This document shows, one piece after another, positions 1 to 11,387 of a DNA stretch of 64,000 bases; position 1 is the stretch's first letter; the number at the start of each line of letters is the position of its first letter. Position numbers and translations under genes: made by a program. Below the pieces are notes generated by a model. That model was given only the letters and a program-made list of their open reading frames with translations. It was not told the origin of the DNA and did not search any database. The stretch is taken from positions 6,894,175-6,958,174 of the forward strand of contig OY987225.1 of assembly GCA_963920705.1 (NCBI GenBank), read 5' to 3'. Source of the DNA: Odiellus spinosus (lineage: Eukaryota > Arthropoda > Arachnida > Opiliones > Phalangiidae).

Positions 1-90
1 TAACTTTATCGTGAAAGTATTTAACCGTAAATAACAAGGCATACTTTTTCATATAATTGTACTCTGTTGGGGGGGGAGGCGGAATACGCT

Positions 91-97
91 TATATAA
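91..97 (+). promoter_or_regulatory. TATA box of the RING-finger gene
   Basis: A perfect TATATAA lies 83 bases upstream of the first ATG of the RING gene. The stretch between about 120 and 180 has no other ATG, which fits a transcript starting about 25-30 bases after the box. This is a motif match only. Confidence 0.6.
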
Positions 98-179
98 GCG
101 AAACCGTCCGCACCTCAACTTCATTTGTAATAGAGGAATCCTGTTGGAAAGACTTCATTCTTTCGTTTCTCTCTCAAAA

Positions 180-1103
180 ATGTCTACTCGTAAAAGAAAT
201 AGAGAGCAAATTCATTCGGATAGCGATGAAGAATATAATCCTCGGCGGCGAATCTTAGCCCTTCCTAATAGATATAATCTACGCAATGGAAGCTCTTCAA
301 ACCAAACCACCTCCCGAGAAATCGCTAGCTATTCTGGTCACGCCTCAATACACGAAACCCCACTCGCCACAATAACACCAGCCGCGCCATCTATCAACGA
401 TACCACACCACCCGTTAGCGAGGACATTACTTTAAACATTGCGGCTGCTTCCAGCTTCGCTCGTGGACATTCGGAAGAAGAAAATTCCACTTTAGAATTA
501 TGGCGATTACTCAACTCGGGATTAGAAATTGACGATATAGATTTTTATACAAACATCGTGGAAGCGCGGAACCTAAATTTTGATTTTAATGACGAAGTTT
601 TAAATCAAGAAAGGGTCTTCCGTAGAGCAATAATTCGAAAAGGTAAAATAGACGAGATTCGAAGGAATATTAATACGCAAAGTGAAAAATTGGCCAGTGT
701 TACCAGATTTAACGAATATATATTGACGAAATTAAAAGAGGATGAAAGAAAGAGACAATCGTTACTCGTCAAAAAAACGCAGTTGGAAAATCTCCAACGA
801 TCCTGTCGAGATGCTCAAAAAAAATTGGTTCAAGACGCCTCGGAACTGGGAATAGTCGTAATCAGTGGTCGCCAAAATGTCACGTTACAGGACCTACTGG
901 ACAGCGAGGGATATTGCGACATCTGCCTCACGAAAAAAGTTAATACCGATATGATCTATACTTCATGCGGGCACTTTTTTTGTAAACAATGCCTCATTTC
1001 TTGCGAAAATAAAAGGTGTTTGTTTTGTCGTAATAGCACGGCCGACTACTTTTGCCTTAAATATCTTGGCGAAATCCCAACCATGCAAATACATTTACTG
1101 TAA
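180..1103 (+). CDS. RING-finger protein with coiled coil (possible E3 ubiquitin ligase)
   Basis: The start is the ATG at 180, the first one after the TATA box, giving 307 residues without introns. The N-terminus is basic (RKRNREQ, possible nuclear signal). Residues of about 60-110 are Ser/Thr/Pro-rich, and about 145-220 are charged and heptad-like, suggesting a coiled coil. A C-terminal C3HC4 RING starts near residue 246 (CDIC, CGHFFC, KQC, RCLFC) and ends about 20 residues before the stop. RING domains recruit E2 enzymes for ubiquitin transfer. A compact, TATA-driven, intronless gene with a C-terminal RING recalls genes of large DNA viruses and virus-like elements, but its family was not identified. 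An AATAAA follows at 1119. Confidence 0.8.
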   Translation: MSTRKRNREQIHSDSDEEYNPRRRILALPNRYNLRNGSSSNQTTSREIASYSGHASIHETPLATITPAAPSINDTTPPVSEDITLNIAAASSFARGHSEEENSTLELWRLLNSGLEIDDIDFYTNIVEARNLNFDFNDEVLNQERVFRRAIIRKGKIDEIRRNINTQSEKLASVTRFNEYILTKLKEDERKRQSLLVKKTQLENLQRSCRDAQKKLVQDASELGIVVISGRQNVTLQDLLDSEGYCDICLTKKVNTDMIYTSCGHFFCKQCLISCENKRCLFCRNSTADYFCLKYLGEIPTMQIHLL

Positions 1104-2099
1104 AAAGAATTTGTAACAATAAAATTAAATATTTTGTCACGTGATGTGGTCAAATGTAACGTTTTAAGTAGCTGTTTTTTTTTTATTCGAAATATAAATT
1201 TATATCTAAGAATTAGCAAAAACGTAGACGTGAATAACATACCCCCCTATTTCAGCAAAAACCGCAAAACTAAGGTAAGTAAAGAGACGGGTTAAGCAGA
1301 CTGCCAATTAGGTGCACGTGTCTGTTTGGAATACGAACTTAATTTCCTGAGCGAGGGTATTTTATTTTCTACTGACAACAGAATAGATGGCACCAGGAGA
1401 AGTGTATGATGTCCCGTTTTGAATATGAGTAAAGTTGCCAAACCCGCGGATATTCCGAACAGTCACGTGACTTCGCAATGTCTACTTCACCACTCTCATT
1501 ATTAACCCTGCGGAAAACGATTTACATATTTTGTTCAGTGGGTACGAAATGTTAGTAAAGTTACCTAGAGAATTAACTTTTTAAAACGTAGTTTTTATTA
1601 AAAAAAGGATGTAAGTGCTTGAAAAACTATCAACACCCTCTTGTAGAAACTTTTACGGAGAATATCTTTCAAACAATTCGAGAAGGAAAAGGTGCCGAGG
1701 TTACAAAATATATCAAGTTTTATCACCTTCGCAAATGTTTCGTGAAATTAGAATATTGTTATTAAATAGTAGTTATCTTATAAAGTTAGCTATGTTTAAT
1801 AACGCGTATGGTAGAAAAGCTACTACACTTATAGGAAATGGTGGCTTTTCCGTCAACATTATTGTTTTGGAATTAGAATACTTTTACAGGCGCTTTCTGG
1901 GTGTAGTTTTCGTGATGTATTTTCTACGAGCCCCTGTAGAAGTATTCTACTTGCAATACAAATATGTGTATGGAAAAACACCACTTTCTATCACTGTAGT
2001 ACATTTTTCTCATATAATGCCTTTTTAGTTGCAGAATATCATAAATATCGAAAGTTCTCGAAACATTTTTGATTAAGTTAACAATAAAATATTAAATAC
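1104..2099. other. Intergenic stretch with a fragment of a repeat end
   Basis: No convincing gene is seen. An open frame at 1615-2028 has no ATG start and no recognisable domain. Around 1272-1300 the sequence AAGGTAAGTAAAGAGACGGG resembles the terminal repeat of the foldback element at 50469-50978, so a remnant of that family probably lies here. Confidence 0.4.
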
Positions 2100-2103
2100 T
2101 TAA

Positions 2104-2993
2104 AGGGTAAATGAAAACTGATATATCACTTTTTTGATTTTACGTTTTTCGAAATCTACGTTATCGAAAACCTAAGAAAAATATCAACTCTTATTTTTAA
2201 GCATCTCCTAAATATGTTAGAAATTCTTTTAAAGATTGGACTTCGTTGTCTGCTACAAAAAAGCATGGAGTCCCTGTGTTTCAATTTCCGAGTAAAACAT
2301 CCGACCAATAGGCGCCGTTTATATCGTGTGACCCCAGAGAAATCCTAGATATCATATATATAATGAGACTAAATACCTTTGATAGCGAGCAAAACTGTTC
2401 AAAACGGTGTTTTCTTTAATTAAATATCATTAAAATAAATTTGTTTAACTCGCAACCCCTGCTTAAGGTTCGTAAAAAAAGTATCTCTCTTAAAAATGCT
2501 AAACCTAAATCGAACCTAAAAATAAATGAAATTCAATTTCGCGCGCTTTTTTCATTCAAAAGCGCGCGAAATTGAATTTACACGTATTTTTAGGTTCGAT
2601 TTAGGCTTAGCATTTTTAAGAGCGATTATAATTTTTATGACGCTTAAGCAGGCGTTGCGAGTTAAATGAATTTCTTTGGGTGAATTAATGTATTTTAAAT
2701 TAAAGAACACACTATCAAAGGTATTTATTCTCATTATATATATATGAAATGTAGGATTTCTCTGGGGTCACAAGATATAAACGGCGCCTATTGGTCGGAT
2801 GTTTTACTCGGAAATTGAAACAGGGACTCCATGCTTTTTTGTAGCAGACAACGAAGTCCAATCTTTAAAACCTTTTCTATCATATTTAGGAGATGCTTAA
2901 AAATAAGAGTTGATATTTTTCTTGGGTTTTCGATAACGTAGATTCAGAAAAACGTAAAATCAAAAAAGAGATATATCAGTTTTCATTTACCCT
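2104..2993. mobile_element. Long palindromic element flanked by TTAA (piggyBac-type target)
   Basis: The 890-bp block is almost a perfect palindrome. The left arm begins AGGGTAAATGAAAACTGATA and the right arm ends with its reverse complement. The arms meet near 2550 at a GCGCGC-rich centre. Both ends abut TTAA (2100-2103 and 2994-2997), the target duplicated by piggyBac transposases. No transposase is encoded, so this is a non-autonomous foldback element. A second copy lies at about 22411-23294. Confidence 0.75.
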
Positions 2994-3001
2994 TTAAAAA
3001 G

Positions 3002-3810
3002 GCCTAGAATTCCTTCTGCCTGCCACCCTGGAAACTGACTCACCTTCTAGCAGCGTTGCCAGATTTGAAAAACCAAGTTATGGTATTCTTGCTTCAAAAT
3101 TATTGAATTTTTGGTACGGGCCTAATCAAATTATTGCAGGCAGCCCAGTGGTCCTATAATTCCTATAAAATCCTTTATTTTCAAACGTGTCCTGTATTAT
3201 CCCGTATTTCCTTGAAATATCTTATAAAGTCCTATAATTTTGAGTTATAAAATATTTCGGGATCAATATTTTTCTCTGCCTCGTCAAAAAGTTTAACGTT
3301 TTGCAAAAGCAGGCCCTATTAGCTAAGATTTGATTATATCGCTTCTCACAATTAGTTAGCGCTACCTAAAGGGGTGGCGGGGAGCTCAGGCTAGTTCAAT
3401 ATCTAAATAAATTCACTGCGAAATAAAATATCATTTTTTAAAAAGTATTTTTGCTGAAGTTTGCCGTATAAAATTCGTTATTTGAGATAATTCTCGTTCT
3501 ATATTATCCTATGAAACCTAATTTTGTGTCCTGTATAATCCTATATTTTGGGAAAAATAATCCTATATTTCCTACAAGGAAATAAAATTTATGGCTGGGG
3601 TCCCTGTCATTGCAAATTAGCGTACCATATGGTACACCATCAAAATTATAGTACTCCCAAAATTTAGAGCTCGAATTATTGAAACGTACCATAATTATGG
3701 TACGTCTGGCAACGCTGCCTTCTAGGCTTACTCTCGCGTTACTCTCCAAGGGGAAGCCTAGAAGGTGAGCGCATTTCCATGCAGTGAAACAAGCAGAAGG
3801 AATTCTATGC
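3002..3810. repeat. Short palindromic MITE, split by a nested insertion
   Basis: The outer arms (about 3002-3050 and 3726-3810) are inverted copies sharing TAGAATTCCTTCTGC and CACCTTCTAG. A nested element at 3051-3717 separates them; without it the palindrome would be about 140 bp. A related arm starts at about 62788 (GGCCTAGGATTTCTTCTG), so this is a dispersed family. The transposase family is unknown. Confidence 0.6.
3051..3717. mobile_element. Non-autonomous hAT-like element with 8-bp target duplication
   Basis: The ends CAGCGTTGCCAGA and TCTGGCAACGCTG are inverted copies. They are flanked by the direct repeat CCTTCTAG (3043-3050 and 3718-3725). An 8-bp duplication with CAG-type ends is diagnostic of hAT transposases. 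The 667-bp interior has no transposase and carries repeated CCTATA-type words, also seen at about 24200-24520. It is inserted inside the small palindrome at 3002-3810. Confidence 0.8.
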
Positions 3811-4061
3811 TTTTAACAAACCCCTCTTTCGTTTATTTTATCTCCCCTCGAAAGAGGTTCGAAAGGGGGTACGCAAAAACAGAGAATCAGAGAGGAAGAG
3901 CGAGGAACAAACTTCGCCGTTTCTTCGCAAGAGCTTCCCTCCTTTTTTTTTACAGGTCTGATTCAGTGGGTTAAAATAAACGAAAGAGGTGTGTTATCTT
4001 TCGATTCAAGTCGCGAATTTGACCATTTTGTTTAGCATTTAACTTATAGGCTTTTAGACAA

Positions 4062-4894
4062 ATGGCGGCCGACGGAAAATCGAGTTTTAGAGAATGTATT
4101 TGCGATCCAGAACCGTTTGAAAAATCGTACCGTGTTGTTGATGTTTTGGGTAAAGGGGGCTTTGGTACAGTCTACGCGGCTACAAGAATAATTGATAATA
4201 CGGCAGTCGCAATAAAGTTCGTTCTTCGTGAAAACGTGACATCTTGGGGGGGATTTGAAAGGACAAAAAGTGCCATTAGAAATTTGTTTATTGAAGAAAG
4301 TGAACGATATTGACGGAGTTATCCGTATTTTGGACTGGTACGAGATTGCGAATGGTTATGTAATTATTATGGAGCAACCTGATCTCGTAAAAGATTTATT
4401 CGACTTTCTCACGGAAAAGGAGGTATTGGATGAGAAAAGTAGCCGACTTTTGTTTCGACAAGTCGTGGAAGCTATCATTATGTGTCACAAGGCTGGTGTG
4501 CTTCACAGAGACATTAAAATTGAAAACATTCTCGTTGACCTCAAGACTTTTCGGGTTAAACTTATCGACTTTGGATCGGGTGCCTTATTAAAAGACACCA
4601 TCTATACAGATTTTCAAGGAACGATTCTTTGCAGTCCTCCGGAATGGATTCGACTGAAGTGCTATCACGGTGTTAGCGCCACGGTTTGGTCCCTCGGTAT
4701 CCTTCTATATGATATGGTTTCTGGCGATATCCCCTTTCACGAAGACGAAGAGATATTAAGGGTTGAAATAAACTTTAATAGCCAAATTCTTCCGAATGCC
4801 AACAACTTATTCGCCAGTGTCTGTCAATTAGACCAATTGACCGGCCATCACTAGAGGACATATTAAATAGCCCTTGGCTGGACAATACACAATA
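4062..4894 (+). pseudogene. PIM-like serine/threonine kinase with two frameshifts
   Basis: The ATG at 4062 opens a kinase domain with the glycine loop GKGGFGTV, the AIKFV lysine, the catalytic loop [13 protein letters not shown] in place of the usual DFG-x-G, and a PPEW segment. [10 protein letters not shown] and [10 protein letters not shown] are typical of the PIM family. Length would be near 275 residues, a bare kinase domain as in PIM. The frame breaks at a run of seven G (4246-4252), where six would restore it, and again near 4825 just before the last helix. Two AATAAA signals follow (4891, 4916). It is either a recent pseudogene or carries homopolymer read errors. Its neighbours say nothing about its substrate. 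Confidence 0.75.
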
Positions 4895-5179
4895 AAGTAA
4901 TCGATAACTGTTTTAAATAAAGCATTTTCATTTGATTGATTTAATTTTCATCCACGGTTGGTTGGGTTTAATTGGTTTAGCTATATATTTCTAAAGTTTT
5001 TAAGAACTAGAGATTTAAAAAAATCTTTAGATTTCTAAAAAGCGCAGTTTTGTCAAAAGACTAGTACTAAAAGTAAAAAGAGCAGTTCTCATTTGCGCAC
5101 TTCCAAAAGTGTGTTTTCGTATAAACACATTTTCTTATAATTGCGGGTTCTGTTTTTGGACTTCAAGTGCTGTAAATTT

Positions 5180-5240
5180 ACAAAGATATTTTAGGTTAGG
5201 TTAAATAGGATAGGTAAGGTTAGGTTAACTTATTTAATCT
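5180..5240. repeat. TTAGG-like degenerate repeat words
   Basis: Several TTAGGTTAGG/GGTTAGGTTAA words occur in a short stretch. They resemble the arthropod telomere unit and interspersed TTAGG words common in insect genomes. It is too short to call a telomeric tract. Confidence 0.4.
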
Positions 5241-5393
5241 GTCATTCGAGATTATTATTTTCGACATTATATACCAAACTCTTAAAGAGAGATTTAAAAT
5301 TAACTTAAAAATTAACAATGAAAGATTTTATCTTGTGTTTAAGATATTAGATGCAAGTATACTAATATTTCATGGAATATTTGAGAAATGATT

Positions 5394-5503
5394 TGGGAAC
5401 TGCGCTTTTGGGAATTGTGCAATCGGGAATTGCATTATTGGGAACCGCGCTTTTTGGGAAACTGCGCTTTTGGGAACTGTGCCTTTGGGAAAGGCACTTT
5501 CAG
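5394..5503 (+). repeat. Minisatellite of about 15-18 bp units
   Basis: About seven imperfect head-to-tail units of the form GGGAACTGCGCTTTTG are visible. Open frames that cross it on both strands read as short repeating peptides. I treat those as by-products, not genes. Confidence 0.7.
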
Positions 5504-7480
5504 GAAACTACTATTGGCTAAAAACCGCTTTTTCAAGCCAAATAACACTTTTTTGGAGGAACCAGCCATTTTACGATCTATGCGTATTTCTCCGAAATCA
5601 TAATGATCTCTGAAGGCTTGCTTCCCTGGAATGACCGTTTTAACTAGTTTTTTCTTCGAAGAGACCGACTGAAAATGTTTACGAAGAAAGTAGTTTTTAC
5701 CGGTACCCGAAAAAAAACCCTGGGGCTCCCGATCGCCTGACAGCAAACACCCCCTCTTTTCGGTTCTTTTCTTTTTATATGGGGTCGAGAACCTTTTCGG
5801 CTCTAACATCATCAAGGAGAACAGATAGTTTTCACTAAAGGAAAGGGGGTTTTCACTAAAGGAAAGGGGGTAAGTCCCGTTCCCCCAGTGTTGCCAACCA
5901 CTTGTGAGTGCAGAGGGAAAGGCTAGCAGTTCAGTTTTGAAACTGATCTGTTCTGAACTGCACTCGCAAGCTCCTGGCAACCCTGCAATGAAATCAAAGC
6001 TGGGTAAGAGGGGTGGAATTTTCTTTTGTCCCTTTACCGAAAACTCTCTATTGTGGAAGAAATAGCTTGACGGAAGGTTCAGCGAGCGAGGAAAAGAAGG
6101 TAAGGAATTAAAAAGCCATTTAATAGGACTAATACTAATAAATGAGTTTATAGAGAAAATAAATAGCAATGGAAAGTAAAGAAATGCTATGTTTACAAAC
6201 AAAATACAAATAATTTTATATTCGGCCGAAGATTCGGCCGAATTAAGCGAACGATTCCCGCTTCGTTTCATATTTAATCAGAATTACTATTAATTGTACC
6301 TCTTTCGAGTTCAAACTCGTATAGTGCTATATTTCAGCCAATATTGTTTTTAACACCTCGAATGATGGATAACACTATGCTCCGAATTTATATTTGCTTA
6401 TATATAAATTATACCAAACTTCAGAAATTAATTTAAATACCAAAATGTGCCTTTTATAAAATTCTTTAATAAGTTTTTGGCATGGTAATTCCGAAAATAA
6501 ATTCAAAAGCTGTTCCATTTTAGCTATAGACTTTCCCCTTTAACTTATACAAAAAAAAAACGTTTTCTTTACGCTTCAAGAAACTACACTTACAGTTTAG
6601 AATTTCAAGCCCGTGAAGGGTTAGAAACTACCAATAAACGGTCTAAGAAATTATAAAATTTTAGTTTTAAAATATAATAGGTGTAAAACATTACGTAGAT
6701 ATTCCGCCTATCTAAACTTTGAATAATGTAGAAGCCAATCTGTAGTAGAATATACTTTTGGGAATGTTAACTTTTTTGCACATCCGCTTTAACCTTATTT
6801 TAAACACTCTCACGGGTTCTTTCCTCGTTAACTACTTTTACATTCGTATTTAGACGGTATACCGTGATAATATTCACTTTAGCATGAACCTACCTTAGCT
6901 CGTTGCATTATAATATTGAATTGCTAATCAAAGAAATGGCCATGGAAGGAGGAACAATAAATTAAAGCTGGAGAACGTAATCACAGTTTCTCAAGAACTA
7001 AACATTGCAGAGTATAACGCACGCTTTAACCGGTTTAATCTAGTTGAAATACCCTACTTCATTAAATTTTAACAACTGGTAATTCAACATTAATTAGTAT
7101 TTTTAAAGGTATAGAATGAAGACGTTTATGCTTGAACATCCAAGATTTGAACCTACCTACTCGAATTCTAAAATTCTTCTTCGGGTTATTCAATTTTATC
7201 TAAGGAATGGAAATAATGTAATTTACATTTCATTCTGCCTTTAAATTTATTTATACCAACCCAATCATATCCCCGAAATAAACTTAACCAATAAAAGTTT
7301 TTCCGGGGTTTAGGGTAAATTTAATGGGTAACTTTTGATTAGAGGGCTGCAAAATGAAAAAACTCAATGCCAATGCCGGCCAACTCCAACGGTAAAAGTT
7401 TTACAAACGCCACTGCCACCCTAACGCCATTGTTAATATTTACAAAGCCACCCAACTCCATACTATGAAAAATACTAAGA
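5504..7480. other. Gene-poor stretch with small inverted repeats
   Basis: No gene is supported. At 5829-5871 a unit of about 21 bp (TTTTCACTAAAGGAAAGGGG) is repeated twice. At 5886-5985 a 100-bp hairpin has CAGTGTTGCC/GGCAACCCTG-type ends, suggesting a tiny hAT-like MITE without a clear target duplication. At 6219-6242 there is a palindromic TTCGGCCGAA pair. The long open frame on the minus strand here overlaps these repeats and has no domain. Confidence 0.45.
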
Positions 7481-7485
7481 ATGTA

Positions 7486-7650
7486 ATCCCTTCCAAAGCC
7501 AATTAATAAGTTTCACTCGATTCCCACTCCCTTCCAAAGCCAATTGATAAGTTTCATACGATTCCCACTCCCTGCCAAAGCCAATTAAAAGTTTCACACG
7601 AATCCCACTCCCTGCCAAAGCCAATTAATAATTTCCAATCCCTGCCAGAG
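7486..7650. repeat. Tandem repeat of about 41 bp, four units
   Basis: Units of the form TCCCACTCCCTTCCAAAGCC followed by AATTAATAAGTTTCAC recur at 7491, 7531, 7572 and 7611. Related pyrimidine-rich words (CCAACTCCAAC, TCCCACTCCC) recur at 7380-7440 and 8250-8480, so the whole interval is low-complexity, repeat-derived DNA. Confidence 0.7.
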
Positions 7651-8519
7651 CCAAACCCTTTGAACTCCAAATTATAATTTCTATAGCAATTATATCAATT
7701 CAAATATCCGAAATTCCGAAATATAAATATAAACTTGACGATTTTCAAATTCCGTTTCTAAAAAGGTTTCCCGCAACACCTCCCCAGTATATAATTATGA
7801 TATAATTTAAAGATTTTTCCAACGCTATTAAATTCCAGCTACAAAGTTACTACATTGTTTAAAAGTACATTCTACGTCATTTACTTTCTTTGATATTGAA
7901 TTTGGAGAACTTACGAATTTCACACTTTCCGATTCAGAGTATTGTTATTTCGCATAAACATACTAAATGATTTAGTAGTTTTATTGGCCATTATATTTAC
8001 TAGAACGCAAAAGTTTTACGTCTGTACTCTGTCGACTCTGACAGTGACTGACTCTCCAAGAACAAAATCCAGAGTTCCAAATATCCTGTGACCTACGGGC
8101 TTCGATAATTATGTTTTAGTTTTGGTTTCCAAATGCATTGATTGAAGCTGTTTTTTTATATTTCTATGTAGACTAATAGAGGGCCCCACAACCCGGGAAT
8201 CGGGACCCAAAAGCTCGCTTCCGATGCCACCAACTCCATTTTGAAATTATAATGCCAACGCCAACAAAACTCCAACTAAATCCAGCAATAACCCAATCCC
8301 ACCCAACTCCAGAATTAAATATAATAAGATTCCCACTCCCTCCCGACTCCCGTTCATTTCAGAGACAATATTCCCAAAGCCACCTAAAGCCAATCTTTTT
8401 ATTTAAACCAACTCCAACTCCACCCAAAAATGAGGGAGTCCCTTGGCTTTCTGAGGGAGTGGAGTTCTCCCAAAGCCTTTGCAGTCCTCTACAGTCCTGA
8501 TATATTATTATTGTCAGAA

Positions 8520-10650
8520 TTAAAGGGCTGAAGAGGACTACTCGAGTAGAAGAACCCAGTGAATGTAATTTTTACTTAACGATAAAATACCATGGAAAAA
8601 TATAGCTTATCTACTTTTCCAGAAATGAAATATTTGTTTATCATTTTAGAACCAAGTAAGCATTAAGCTTATATTAACCCTTTTTTAACCCATTCAGGCA
8701 CCTTCCTTTCTATTACTTTATACACTTTATCAATGTTTCATCTTTTAAATCTATGTTTAGCTAGAGAAACTCTTGTACCCGACAAAAAGTCTTATCAAAT
8801 GGTTTCAAATTAGCTTTGTCTGTATTAACTCGAATTCAGTGGACGGTCGTAAGCTGGAAATGGAAATCTCAGTTCTTAATCCCCAAAAAAAGAGCGGCGG
8901 GTATATGGAGAATAACCATGGCTTCTGATGAAATTCGAGGAGAAGGAAACTAATAAACCATTTAAAAAAAAACATATCAAAATGAACCAAAAATGAGTGT
9001 AAAATATTTTATTACATAAAGTACATCGTATACTATTTAAATTAACTGCGTCAAATATATATCGTTTATAAATACTAGCGTACCAAAAAAATATTAAAAC
9101 AAATTTAAAGTTTCCCAGTTCATATAGGAATGTTTAACTACAGCAGGTGGGCTTTCCGATTCTACACGAAAGAGGCAGCCACACTTAACATTTTTACATA
9201 TGATATGATACACAGAAGGAGTATACTCTATTATTGTAAAATCTACAATACCGCATTTATGGCATGGAAAAACTTGGAAAATCCTATTAGAAAAACTGTT
9301 AAAATTGTATAAAGAATAACGGGTTACTAACAGTTAGGCTTACTCGTTTGCGATGAAAACTTCAGAGTGATTAGTGCTTATGTCTGCCCATAAATCTTTC
9401 GTTGCGTTAACCCCGTGTGCTTGATCCCTACGCAATTCGGCTGCGAAGGTCAGCATTTCCAAATTGCTTAAAAAACTTAGTTATTAGAAACTGATTAAAC
9501 GGAAATCTCGAAATCAGAACCTAACGCAGAAGAAAAGAAGCAAATACGTTTTATGACACGCATATTTCTTCATCAAGATAGATAGCTAACTAAATGGAAA
9601 TCTGACAGAAACTCTCACTACGGTATTTTTCACGCAATCGAAATTGGTTAATTTTAATTACAAACTTAAAAGTCCGTAGTTGTTTTAGAGCGGCCAGCTT
9701 TAAATCACTCACGAACTAAACCTCAAGCATTCTCTATATTTCCAAGCCTTTCATGGAAGCGTAAACTTTATTGAAGCGCAAATCTATTTACATTCTATAC
9801 GATAGCTTGTCATAATAAAACATAAACATTCGTAGAATATATACTATAGACTTCTAAAATATCTAAATATATTTACTAAATCTCTGGTAACTCGAGTGAT
9901 ATCGGACGGCTCATACTGTTGGTATAACGAGGTGACTGTGGATACGACGAAGCGACAAAAGTATGTTTTCTAGTTCTTAGAATTTCAACGACTAAAATAA
10001 CGACGCTGAATAAATGAAATGGGTGTAGAATTTGGGGGCCTTGGTTTTGTTAGCGGATTGGGTGGTAATCTAGAATGGAGGTGGGGCGATGCGTTGCCAT
10101 GGCCAAAGCTACGAAGTGATACTACTCTATAGATAGGGGAGTGAACTTTTTGCGCCGACTGAAAGAATGCCTCCCCCCTCACCGATACAATATTTTCTCG
10201 AAACCTACAAAAACCGGGCACTCGAGGAAAAAAGTACAAGTATCGGTTGATAAAAAGTTCGGGTTAAAATATTGCCGTTTAAATTCAATCTAAGTTTTCA
10301 AACCAATTAAACGCTAGTGATTTGGTAAGTGTTACCTAGTCGTGACACAAATCCCATATTTTCGACTCTCGAATTTGGCGAAGCTAGAGCTCGGAATCGG
10401 ATAATAAATAACTTAACTATCGTTTGATAACTAGGCTTTTTAGATATTTTAATTTGAGATGAATTTTTTGTTTATATAAAACCGCAATTTATAAAATACG
10501 ATGATTTCCTTTAACGAAAGTTATACCAATCCCGAGCTCTAGGTGAAGGTTTACGTTTCAAGTTCACTCTTCTATTAGACAGTCGAATAATAGAATATTT
10601 ATGTATTTATAGATCTTGACGTATTGGTGAGTTATCATGAGATATCTTTA
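8520..10650. other. Stretch without recognisable genes
   Basis: AT-rich DNA with only short, featureless open frames on both strands. None has a start context, domain or splice pattern that supports a gene. Confidence 0.4.
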
Positions 10651-10656
10651 AACCAG

Positions 10657-10982
10657 ATGATGTCCAAACCTGTCAAAATCTATATGACGATATATGGAGA
10701 TGTCGTTTCTGAGCCGACCGAAGACGTTTGCACCATCATTCTCACGTAAGATGCCTAATATTTAATTTGCTATTTTTTCTCGCGCCTAATGGAAATTTCA
10801 ATAACAGAAATGAAACGGAAAAGGAAACGTATCTACGAAATTGGAATGAAAAATTGAAGACTTTACGAGATAAAATAACCAACCTTCAAATTCGTAGAAA
10901 CCGAAGATATCTCAGAAATATAAGTAAAGTAATAAAAAAAATTGGTATTGATTTAAACGATCTTTCGAAAATAAATAAATGA
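10657..10982 (+). CDS. Two-exon gene for an 87-residue basic protein
   Basis: Exon 1 runs 10657-10745 from ATGATG and ends AC|GTAAGA. The intron is 62 nt (10746-10807) and ends AACAG. Exon 2 runs 10808-10982. The phases match (2 then 1 base) and total length is 264 nt, exactly 88 codons with the stop. Exon 2 encodes a Lys/Arg-rich helical segment (WNEKLKTLRDKI, QIRRNRRYLRNI), possibly a coiled coil or nucleic-acid-binding helix. No family was recognised. It ends 274 bases before the left repeat of the Polinton-like element, and its short phase-2 intron matches those inside that element. Confidence 0.55.
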
Positions 10983-11256
10983 TGATATATGTAAAACGGT
11001 TGTTAGTGAAATAAAAATTTTACTGATTTTTAATTTATTGAATTCTTTATCAACATAAGCGTATTTATATTAAGTTATACGAAACCTTTTTTTGCTTCGC
11101 ACTTCAATAAAGTGGATTTAAAGGCTAGAAATATTAAATTACCGGTGAAAGATATATAAAAGGCACGGTCTATGAAGTTATAAAGTTATAGTCGTATAAA
11201 TAATATGTAAAAAAAAGTATCTACTTGATAATTTCTTAGAACGTGACTTAAATATT

Positions 11257-11309
11257 AGTAGTAAGACCCTACACTTCGAGCTAACTCCCGCATTCCTCAC
11301 CAGCGGCGC
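11257..11309 (+). repeat. Left terminal inverted repeat
   Basis: Matches the reverse complement of 22044-22098 apart from one AGT unit. Similarity stops after CAGCGGCGC. Confidence 0.9.
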
Positions 11310-11387
11310 CACCATCGCTCGAGGATAAAACGGATACTTTTTCCCCCACGTGTCTTAGAAAGAGCGGAGTTATTGAATAATAACGTT

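Noticed and set aside
1615-2028. Open frame of 137 codons on the plus strand
   Set aside because: No ATG start, hydrophobic low-complexity product, no domain and AT-rich context.
5435-6271. 278-codon open frame on the minus strand
   Set aside because: It runs through minisatellite and hairpin repeats, and the product is repetitive without a domain.
9985-10239. 84-codon frame on the minus strand
   Set aside because: No supporting promoter, splice sites or domain; composition like random sequence.
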